Positions 49,501 through 61,583 of a stretch of 64,000 bases of DNA are shown here, piece by piece; within the stretch, counting starts at the first letter, position 1, and the number at the start of each line of letters is the position of its first letter. The DNA lies in NCBI RefSeq assembly GCF_902635505.1, contig NC_045427.1:336228411-336292410 (forward strand), read 5' to 3'. The notes under the pieces are model-generated. The model worked only from the letters and a program-made list of their open reading frames with translations, had not been told where the DNA came from and ran no database searches. The position numbers and the translations under genes are program-made. Source of the DNA: Sarcophilus harrisii (taxonomy: Eukaryota; Chordata; Mammalia; Dasyuromorphia; Dasyuridae).

Positions 49501-52500
49501 CTTTCTAACTTTTAAAGTCATCTTTCTATCTTAAGTTGCTTCTATTTGGTGCAACAGGTAAAATGGATTACAGATTAGAGCTGGAAAGAGTCTTACATGT
49601 CATCTGTTCCAACCACCTCATTTTCCAAATAAGAAATCAAGCCAAAGAGGCCTTTCTTTAAAAAGAGTTAGTTTCCCAAGGCAACACATGCAAAGCCAAG
49701 AATTTGAACTAATTTCTCTGATTCTAAATTCAGAATTCTTTTCACTGTAGCCTACTGCCTAAAACAATGAGATATTAATCTAATACAAATTTTTCATGAT
49801 AATTCTAAGATTATTTTTTTTGAAATTTTAAGATTCAGACGATAACATGGCACTACATAGCAACTAAAAAAATATTTTAAGAAGAATCTTTATTTTACAT
49901 TTTGATCATGATTTTTTTTTTTTGTGAGAACAATTCCAATTAACTATTTTTTTTTTCAAGTTGTCAGGAAAAAACAGCTTCAGTTGAGTGGTAACATCAG
50001 AAGCCCTTTATTCGTTCTAATCCTTCATATATACAAAGTATTTATTATAGGCAATAATCAACTGTTAAAAAGGATAAATTGTATATGATTATTTTAAGAC
50101 ACAACTTGGAAAATAAATATTTAATTGGAATTATGCTTCCCCCCAAAAAATCATGCTCAAAATATAAAATAAACTCAAAGAAAAAACTTTTTTCTTTAAA
50201 CTCAAAGATTCTTCTTAAAAATATATATTTTTAAAATATTCTTCCAGTTGCTATATAGTGGTTTGTTCAGGTTTCTTCGAAGGCAGCTTTCTCATCTAGC
50301 TTCATCTCTCCACTCACACAACCATGTAAGCATGATGAACTAACTCAATAACCTCTCTACCTCAAGTCTAATCCATTCCCCATAAAGCTGCCAAAAAATA
50401 TTCCTAAATTATTTGTAGACCTAACACTTCCCTGCTTAATATATTCCAATGGCTCAAATTCAAGGCTCTTCAAAAATTGGTTCCAATCTACCTTTCCATT
50501 TTTACTACATATTACATTTGATGGCAGCTAGATGATGCAGTAGAATCATGAGCCAGGAGTCAAAAAGATCTGAATTCAAATCTGGCCTCAAGACACTTAC
50601 TGTATGACCACAGGCAAGTCAGTTAAACTGTATCTGCCTCAGTTTCCTCAACTATAAAATGAGGCTGGATTTGAACTATCTCCCAGAATTAAGAATCAAA
50701 TGATTATTTGTAAAGAATTTAGCACAAAGCCAACATAGTAGTTATAAATCCTTGTTCTCTTCCCTTCCCCCTGGTCCATATCTTCTTTGGTTCAGCCAGA
50801 CAAAGACCTTTCTTTTTCATACACTTGATTGTCAAACTCTTATTTATCTACCTTTGCATAGAATATAGTTCCCCATGCTGAGAATACATTCCTTATCTCT
50901 GTCTCTTAGAATTCTGTTTCCTTCAAAGCTCACTTCAAATGGAAACTCAGTTGATAATGCCCCATCCCCATCAAATTATCTTGTATTTTAATCTTTTATA
51001 TACACTTAATTTAAATATTCCCATTCAAATCATGTGTATATTCTGTGTCCTACAGAACGTAAGATCCTTGAGAGCAAAGACTTTCGGAGATTAATAAATG
51101 CTTATTGACTAAAAATAACAATGAGTACCTTTATCCTATCAGTGAACTTGTATTTTGCAATGATCATTTCTTGCAGCTGGCAAAAATCTTGATTCATTTC
51201 CACTCCATGTAGCTGCAATGCTGAACTATAAAGATAACCCTAAAATAAAAGGAAATTTAAATATTATGATAATAAATTAACTTTTGCTAGCTTCAGAAGA
51301 AAAGGCATTATCTTTAAAGAAAAAGGAAAATTTATCTAAAATGAGGAAAAAACTACCAAAAATAACATAATGAATAAAACCTAGAAAACTGATATACATA
51401 TAGATCACCCTAAATGTCAAATAATAAAAGCAAAATTATATTTTGCTTTGAAATGTATTATGATTTTGAAGTGACTTTTCTTTGCAAAAATTTACTATTC
51501 TAATTACATTTTGTTATATAACTCTTCCCACAGCACAGTGGTTTAGGGAGCTGGACTCAGTCAGAAAATTCTGGGTTCAAGTCTTGCCTCTGATCTTGAC
51601 CTATATTATGTAATCTTTGACACCTTAGAGGACACTAAGGCTGTAAATGATAGAAAAGATGTTGATCTTCATTGTAAAGGGAATGGTTCTACTCAGGAAT
51701 TTTACCAGTCCTGATCCTGATCTCAACTATTAATATTAGTTTGTTGCTAATCAAACTGACACACACTAATTGTAGGGAAAGGTGGCTGAGTAGAGCAGCA
51801 GTGAGAGACTTAAGAGAATTAAGCCTAAGATTTGGCAATTTGCTGGACATCAGTCACAAAGTGGTCTATCTAGATAAAAATAATTAATGACTATATGTTT
51901 TAATCTATACATTAAATATAACAACTAAAATGATCTTTTTCTTTGCCAAGAAAACCCCATCAACAGTTAGTCCTCAAGGTTATGAAAACTGAGACACAAC
52001 TGAATAAAAACAACAAAAGACCTAGAAGTTTATGTGACACAAAAGGAAATTTATTGCCATTAATCTATATAATAATAAATAATAAGTCTGGGATGATAGA
52101 AAGCTAGAATTGGAATCTTCTGGCATTTACTAGCTATGATCTTATAATGGCAATTTAATATCTGTTTTTTAGGTAACTCCCTAGGTCTTATTTAATAAAT
52201 CAGGAATTCTCAACCAGGAATTAAAGAAAGCTCTATCAAGAAGACATAGGGAATATAAATAGCTGAGAATTACCCCATTAAAATAATCCAAAAGTGCTAG
52301 TGTTAACGAAAAAGTTGTGTGGATTGGAAAGAGTAAGTAGTGAGAAGGATGGGAAAAGGTATGAAAAATTTAAGACAGGTTAAGAAATTATAGCTGCTGA
52401 CCTAAATCAAATAATAGCTAGCATTTATATAGGATTTTACAAACATTACTTCATTTGATCCTTATAGCTGTAGGAAGTCCAAAATACAGATGTCCATCAC

Positions 52501-55500
52501 ACCACAAGCCCTCCCTTCTCCCCAAAATAAGAAATTCACAAACTTTAAACCATTATTTTGGAGAGGTTATTATTTTTTCTTGAAGCTCTCATATGCTAAC
52601 AATTAGAAGACTTAAGATTAAAAATACATCCAGCATTACAAAGTCAACTTGTATGACATAGCAAATATTCATTCTTCTAAAGATATCTGAATAAACTGAC
52701 ACATCTGAATCTACTGTTCATATGTTTAAACAAATATGGTTGTAAGAAACAAAAGTGTCATTTCAATTAGCTGGTAAAACTTTTAAAATTGTTCTTAAAG
52801 TAATGAATTTTAAAAGTGATGGTAAATGACTATTTAGGAAGCCAAGTACAACCAGAAGCTTCACAACCAAACTTCTTAGGGCAAAACTTTTTTGACTGAT
52901 GTTCAGTGCAAATTAGCCAAAATAAGAAAAAAAAAAAGATAGCACAGAAATTAATAATCAACAAAAGATTAACTATGCAGTATAAGTTACATTTAATGCT
53001 TTTACACCATTTATAATATTATAATTTGTAGGACTAAATGATATTTTCTATCTGCAAGACGTTAAATTACTTAACTTCACTAGGCCTCATTTTCCTCAAT
53101 GTAAAATGAAGGTGTTAGACTATATGGTCTCTGAGGTGCTTCCCATCTCAAGATTTAGGATTTTATGAAAGATCATAAAAACTAGTCTTAGAAAGATGGA
53201 ACTCATTATTATTATTATTATATAAGATCTTAGAACCCACCTTTCTATGACACTTTAGATTTGATCACTGGTTCAATTCAGTGTATTGTTAATCTAAGAA
53301 ATTAAATTTATCTATTTCCTTGGATAAAGGCAAAGTTAATCATAAAAGGTGCATATTACAAACACTGAAGAAGTTCTTGTACTAGACTTTACCGCAAAAA
53401 GGACTGGGCCAAGTCTGGAACCAACATCAACCAAGACCTTTCCAGACAGATCTGGGAGCACATGTTGATAAATGAACTTCAATTCCAAAGGGGAGAAGGA
53501 ATGAGAAATAAATCCTGAAGAATTAGAACACAATAAAAAAAAAAAAGCTTTGCATTAATGAAAAGTATTTACTCACATATAAGAAGGTATTCCATTGATA
53601 GCTCTTTTATATTTATAAAGCATATTTTAAAATCTATTATATATCTACAAATGAAAACTATTAAGGAAAAAAACAAGCTAACTTCACACTTTACTTTCAG
53701 TACCAAAACTTTGTCGGGGAAGGAATAATATCAATAGCTGACATCTCTATAGCACTATAAAGCTTACAAAATGCACTAATTATAATCATCTCATTTTCAT
53801 CAACAAATCTTGTGAGGTCTTATTCTTCCCATTTTATTTTATTTTTTTGGGGGGGAGGGAAACGAGGTAATTGGGGTTAAGTGACTTGTCCAGGATCATA
53901 CAGCTAGTAAGTGTTAAATATTTGAGGCCGGATCTGAACTCAGGTCTTTCCGATTTCAGGGCTAGCACTCTACCCACTATATTATCTAGCTGCCCCTATT
54001 CTTCCCATTTCACAAATGAGAAAGTAAAGCTTAGGAAGTGCCCGTGGTCACAGAACTAAGTAGGGAACTCAGATTTTTCCTGACCTGAAATCCGTTTTTT
54101 CCCCAAAAGCTAAGTGGCATGCATTTAGGGGAGGGGGTGGGGGGGTAAGAGGTGAAAAATTGGAACAAGAGGTTTGGCAATTGTTAATGCTGTAAAGTTA
54201 CTCATGTATATATCCTGTAAATAAAAGGCTATTAAATAAAAAAAAAAAAAAAAAAGCTAAGTGGCATGATTAAAGCACTGGGCCTGGAGTTGGGAAAACT
54301 TCTAGTTCAAAGTCAGTCTCAGAAACTTAATTGTGTGACCTGAGGCAAGTCACTTAATTTCTGTTTCCTCAATTATATGAAGGGGGTAATAATAACACCT
54401 ACTTTCCAGGACAGTTGTGAGGACCAGATGAACCAAGAATCATAAGGTGCATAGTAGAGTGCCTGGCACATAATAAGCACTACATAAAACTATCATCATC
54501 ATTAATATTATTCTTTCTTCAAAAGAAAATGCCATATGATTATTTCTGAGCTTATTCTGATCCTCTTTAACTAAATATATTTTTTGAATGACAATTCATG
54601 TCCATATTCAGTGATTCTAAATACTGAAATTCTAACAAGACAGCAAAAAGTCTGTTTTGGTTTATCATTCTGAAGTGCTCTATTCCTTCTCAAGTCTTGG
54701 GAGAAGAAAGTAGTTTTGGATTTTTCAAAATAGTTCAATGGAAAGACAGAAACATGGATGATGAATTAGAATTCAGAAAGCAGAAGCTGAAACTGAAACT
54801 AGGTTCAAAATCTTGGTCTTATCCCAACCTTTTTCACCATCAAATTCTATTTCAGTTTCCCTTTGTTAAAATAAAACTCAACTAGACTTCTCAAGTTTTC
54901 TTCCAGCTCTAAATCTAAGGTACCATGGTCCTATCATGTAAAAGAGTCCTAAGAATGTTCAATTTAGTAAAAATCAATGACATTTTATACACAGACATAA
55001 ATACCAAATCATTTTCAGATCCTAGTTCCAAAAATTTTTTAATCCTGTTCCCATTTAGTACTTCAAAGTAATGAATAGCTTAATATAATGCACTTAAACA
55101 TCATTTCCCTTTATACAATAGATATGTGACACTAAAAACTAATTAAAGGTTTGCCCTTCTTTAAGAAAATTCAATATAAAAACATGAACTTATAAAACAG
55201 AAATTAAGGTGATGGTAATTATATTATAAAAATATTATTAGACATATAAAAGAATTTATAAAGCAGCAGTTACCTACAATATTATAGTTCTTGTTTAGCT
55301 AATTAATTTGCCAGAAAAGAAAAATACTAATAGCTAATCTTGGGAACTACCAATCAATCATTCAATAAGCATTTATCAAGCTTCCCTATGTAAGTCTTAG
55401 GAAGGCGAATGTTGAAAATTATCTTTGCATGTTCTTGGAAAAATGAAATATAAAAAGAAAAAAAAAAGAAAATCTCCTTCCCTTCTCAACCCCCAAACTT

Positions 55501-58500
55501 CAATATGTGTTAGGCACTGATTTATATACAAAAAACTAAACAATCCCTGCTCAAAATAGATAGAACATTGGGCTTAGAATCAGGAAAACTCATCTTGCTG
55601 AGTTCAAATCCAGCCTTAGATACTTACTGCCGTTGCGTGATCCTAAGCAAGTCATGTAATCTTGTTTGCCTCAGTTCCTCATCTGTAAAATGAGCTGCAG
55701 AAGGAAATGGCAAACCATTCCAGTATCTTTACCAAGAAAACTCCAAATGGAGTCACAGAGAGTTGGACAATATTGAAAAATGACTGAGCTACTGTTCAAA
55801 ATGTGTTTACAATCAAATGGGAGAGGTATCTCTCAATCAAATAATTAGAAATTGTTAGTTCTGAAATTCTTATATGTAAATTTAAATTTAATTCATAAGG
55901 AAAAAAAACAATTTACACAGAATTTTTCAGGGATAACTGTCATAAAAAAATAAATCTCTCATCTATTGTGAAGTTAATATAATATAAATCAATGAGGTAG
56001 GTGCTGTCAGTGAACTAAACAAAGCAGAAGCCCTATGTAATTCTGCTTATTAGGTAAGAATCATAGTTTGAACATATCAGTACTTAATATATAACAACTT
56101 TGCTCATAACACTACAGTAACAAGTTTCATTTTTAAGACAACTTTCCTTTTTCTTTGTTTTTTTTTTTAATCCCATTTTCTTTTCTTACTTAATTTTCTT
56201 TCTTCCTACTCCCTTTTCCCTTTTCTGCTCTATTGAGAAGGTAAAGAAAAACAAAATATGTTATATATAGTCGTACAAAACGAGTGGTTTCATCCACTGT
56301 CAAAAAAAAAAAAAAAGGAAAAAATATGCTTCAGTCTACATAGTCTATATTCTGAATTTATCAGCTCTCCATCTGGAAAAGGATAGCATGTTTCATCATT
56401 GTATTGCTCAGAATTCCTAAGTATTTTATTTTTTACTTTTTTGCTTTCCCTGAGTCCTTTATTTATTTATTTTTAAATAGCTTTTTATTTACAAGTTATA
56501 TGCATGGGTAATTTTACAGCATTGACAATTGCCAAACCTTTTGTTCCAATTTTTCCCCTGCTTCCCCCCACACCCTCCCCCTAGATGGCAGGATGACCAA
56601 AACATGTTAAATATGTTAAGTATAAATTAAATACAAAATAAGTATACATGTCCAAACCATTATTTTGCTGTACAAAAAGAATCGGACTCTGAAATACTGT
56701 ACAATTAGCCTGTGAAGGAAATCAAAAATGCAGGCGGGCAAAAATATAGGGATTGGGAATTCATTGTAATGGTTCTTAGTCATCTCCCAGAGTTCTTTCA
56801 CTGGGTATAGCTGATTCAGTTCATTACTACTCCGTTCCTAAGTATTTTATAATTTTTTCTCCATTCCCAAACTTTTTCCCGCTTTTTTTTTCCCACCACA
56901 AATAGCTTCTTCTACCTTTGTTGTCCATTTATGTCTATTTTTTTTTTCACACTCTGATCTCTTTGAGGTACAGAACAAATAATAGTGTTATTAATTAAAG
57001 GTTATGCATTTAATAGGTTTTTGGACATAGTTCCAAACTGCTTTCCAGAATGGTCATACCAGTTTACAGTTCCATCAGCACAGCTTTAATGTCCGCTTTT
57101 TCCACTGCCCCTGTAGCATTTTGTAATTTTTTATTTTGGTCAATTCTGCTAATTACACACGTGGGTTAGTACTTCATCTATTTTATATTGTATTTTTTTT
57201 ACTTATTAGTGAGTTAATGCATTTTTTTTAAAGTATGGCTATCAACAACTTAAATTTCTTCATCTGGAAATTGACTTAAAGCCCTTGCTCTTGGGGAAGG
57301 GGTCTTTTTTCTGCTTCTCTTCTATTTCTTTTAGCCGCATTGCTTTTTTTTTTTTAAAGCAGCATTGCTTTTGTATAAAACCTTTTTAATTTGATGTAAA
57401 CAAAACTCACCATTTTTTATGTACATTTTTTATATTCTTCTAGGAATCTTTTATCTCATTTGGTCATTAATTCTTCCCTTATCTCTAGACCTTAGTGGTA
57501 ATTTCTTTCATGTTTCTCTAATTTACACATTATCTTTTATTTCCATTGGAGTTTATCTTGGTACATGTACGATTTTCCAATATTGTTGAACAGTGAATTC
57601 TTTCCCAACAGGTCAGATTTTGGGATCTATCAGAAGGCTACTATGTCTGTTATTTCAGGATAGTGTGTATCTTATCTGTTCCACTAATCAAAGTATTATT
57701 TACCTAACTACCAAACTGTCTTGATACTCAGAGATGTGTGGTATAGTTTGAGATCTAGTATTGCTAAGCCTCAATCATTCTCAAATTTTGTTTCCGTTTT
57801 CCTTGAATTCTTGATATTTTGTTCCTTCAGATGAATTTTATGCTTTAATATTTATTATTAATATACTTTAATTTTTATGCTTTAGTATTTATGCTTTAAT
57901 AATGAAGTATACAGGAAGAACCAACACAGAAGCATTAGATGGGAAGGAAGACTAGTAGTTTTGAAAATCCACTCACATCAGGAATGGATTAAATAGGGAA
58001 TACACACACACACACACACACACATACACACACACACACACACACCATGAAAGGTATACCATTCTCCAAAATCTATAAAGAAACAAAAGGGAAAGGAAGA
58101 AAATAGGATAAGGTGGAATAGAAGTGTGTATAGATTTAAAGCAGTGGGAGAAAGTATACAGATTTAGTGGGAAAGAGATATAAATAAGAAGGGAGGGGAA
58201 AAGTGGAATAGAGTAAGATGGGATGGACAGTGTGTGAATAAGGTGTATAGATTAATGGGAATGAGAATTTCTAATGTGCTCCCTGGTTCTAAACTAGCTG
58301 AACAGAACTTTTTGTTCATGGCTTTCAGGTCCCTGAATGATTCTTAAATTATTTCTCCTTGATCTATTTTCCAATAGATCATATCATAGTATTTTGCATT
58401 TTCTTCTAATTTTTTCAGATTATTTATTGTCAATTCTAATTTTCAAATTTTTTTTCAGTAAGGTTTTGTACCCTTTATTTATTCAAGCTGTTAATTCTCT

Positions 58501-61499
58501 TTTCATCTTTGTTCCTTAACTCTTTCTCCTTTCCCCATTTTTTTCTTTTGCTATTTACATCAAGGAAGAGAAAATGAAGAACAGATGGCTTTCACTGTAT
58601 CCCTACCCATTTCCCTTGGTTTTGAATTCAACTTAAGCAATCCTTGAAATTGAAATCTTTATGTTATGAAGCTCAATTATTTTATTTTAAAAAATAAACA
58701 TAAAATGGATCAGGTGAACATACCCAGTAATACATACAAACACAGAGAGAGATACACACACACATAGAATATCAGAAAAATGAACATACATTACAATGAT
58801 AAACTTGGTATACTTCAGTGTCTACTTACCTAAAGGTGTAGTCTGGTGTGACCCACAAACCATGCAGTAGTTTCTACTCATTTTTCCATTATCACATAAG
58901 TAATCAATAAAGTCATCATCATAAAGAAATGCATCAATGTGAATTACAGGTTCCGGGTGCTGCTTTATCTGGAGAGGTCAGAAAAACAAAGTACAAAGAA
59001 ATATATTTTAATTGTAAAATAAGAGAATTTAATTCTTAAAATTTAAGTTCTATTTATTCATGTTTACATCTATTTTCTTTTACCATCTTCTTTTCCAAAT
59101 GTAGCAAAAAATATTACTAAGTAACTTTTTACTTCTTCATGTAACAAAAATTTAACAAATTTTAATTTCTTTATTAGTAACACGTTAAAGTATAGGGATA
59201 GGTAGGTGGCATTGTAAAGTGTTTTGCCTAGAATGAGGAAAATCTAAGTTCAAATCCTGCCTCATCTACTAAATAGGACAACTGTAACATGCTTAGTACA
59301 ATGCCTGGTACATAGTAGGTAACTGATTAATAAATATTTGTTTCCTTAAAAGTAAATTTCATCAATTATTAAACTAGTTTGTCTTTCATATGTTCTTTTT
59401 CAATACTGGGTAACTGATACAGCAGAAAAGTATTTTCTTCATCTCATATTTAATGTATAAGATTAAAGGCTAGTAAAATTAATGATATAAATTTAATATC
59501 AAAAATAGTACTATCAAATGCTTTCATTCTATATTAAAAAGTTATCTACTAGTTTGACTTCTTCAAAGATCTGATCTGAATAAATATATAAAGTGTATAA
59601 AATAACTGGTTAGTGCCTTTAAGCTCCTAAAAATTTCCTAATTATCCTCATTATATATTTGCTTGTTTGTTGCCTCCCGAATTAGATTATGAGCTCCTTG
59701 AGAAAAAGACTTGCCTTTTGCCTCTTTTTGTATTCCCCAAGTACTTAGTACAATGCCCAGTACATAGCAGGTACAATGTTTAGTGACTGACAGGTAAGAG
59801 TTTTGTAGTTGACATATTAAAAAATGGCAGAGAGGTAATAAAAAGTACTAAGCATATCTCATTGCATTTGTACTTTCAGATCTGACTCCTATTCCAGGTC
59901 CACAAGCTTCAGTGTCATTGAGGATAAATTTTAATGTGGGATGAGACCACCTCTCCTTGCTATCTGCTTTTTTCAATACAATTTCATTTCCCTCTAGCTT
60001 TCCATACACGATTACTCCCTGCCAATAAATCTGAAGAAAGATATGCTATAACTCTGATTTCCAACTTGTGGTTTATTTTCATTGGCAGCCATTCTCCTTC
60101 TATGTCAAAACTCTAGCAGTGACTAAATACCTGTCATTGCCCCTCAACCAAATGGCCTAGAATCTTGAATATAGAAACCTGAATTTATGGTTCTGTCAAC
60201 ACATTTTAAGCCACAAAGTGATTGATGATCTTTTTGACAAATATTGTGTACAGGAAACATGACAAAACCTGTTAACCAATTTAAGACAATTAGGAAAATA
60301 AAGCTGTATCCCTGAAGGGCAAGGAATAAGGAATATATGCATTATAATGTTATTAATACTAAGTTTAAATCTTGGTTCTGACAGTTGTTAGCTATAAGAG
60401 CACAGGCAAGTCACTTAAACTCTCTTAAGTCTCATATTTTTATCACTGATAAAATTGGAATAATACTTTTACTATCTACTTCATAGGGCTATTATGAGAA
60501 AAGTGCTTTGTAAACTACATATATTCAAATAACAGAAGGATCTGTTGATTATTACTTCTTAGACTTAGTTAAAAATAACAATTGTTGCAGATGAGGACTG
60601 AAGAGCAGCCATTAGAGTTGATAATTAAAAGAACACTGATAAAAGATGAAAGGAATTTTAGTTGAATCATGAGGTTAGAAGCCAGACTACAGAGGATTTA
60701 GGAGAGAGTGAGCAGACAGCAAATATGGCATCAGGTGAGGAAGGTTTTTTTCAAGAAGTCTGGCAGAAAAAGGAACAAGAGATACAGGATGATAGCTAGC
60801 AGGGATGGTAACATCTAGTAAGGCTTTTTAAGGCTGGAGGAAACTTGGACAAGTTTATATGCAACAGTGAAAGAACTCAAGAGAAAGACGATAAATGAAG
60901 ATTAGTAACCAAAGGGATGATTAAGGAATCACAGGTACCTGTTGAAGGCCTAGCCTTGGAGAGGAAAAGGGCTCTTCAGCCTTTTTCTTTAGGGTGGAGC
61001 AAAGGAAAAATAGTGATAAATGATGTCATGGAATTATGAGAAAGGAGGGAAAATCAGAACTTTAGTGAAGACAACAAAATCACAGTAAGAGTGTAGAACA
61101 AAATTAGCAATAGATCGAGTCATGACAGTTTTAGGAAAATGACACTGAAATGATGAGTAACTTTAAAAGGCTGGGTAGAAAGAAATAGATCAAAGAAAGA
61201 ATGTGTTTTTAGGGAGCTATTAGGGCACTATGGATGAAAGATAAATTGTGACAACAGTAAGACAATACTCAATAAAAATTTACTGATACCAAAAAATGCA
61301 GTGGTACAGCAGAAAAAATTCTAAATTTATAGCTAGAAGAAGTGGGCTATGAAAATAGAAAACACAAAGGGGCAGCTAGGTGGCACAGAAAATCAGCCCT
61401 GAGTCAGGAGGATTTTTGTTCAAATCTGGCCTCAGACACTTAACACTGCCTAGGTGTGTGATCCTGAGCAAGTCACTTAACCCAAATTACCTCAGCAAA

Positions 61500-61583
<84 letters not shown>

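Noticed and set aside
23528-58049. CRISPR-like or satellite arrays
   Set aside because: The short repeats seen are ordinary microsatellites ((GT)n, (CA)n, (AAAG)n, (TA)n); no spaced repeat array is present.
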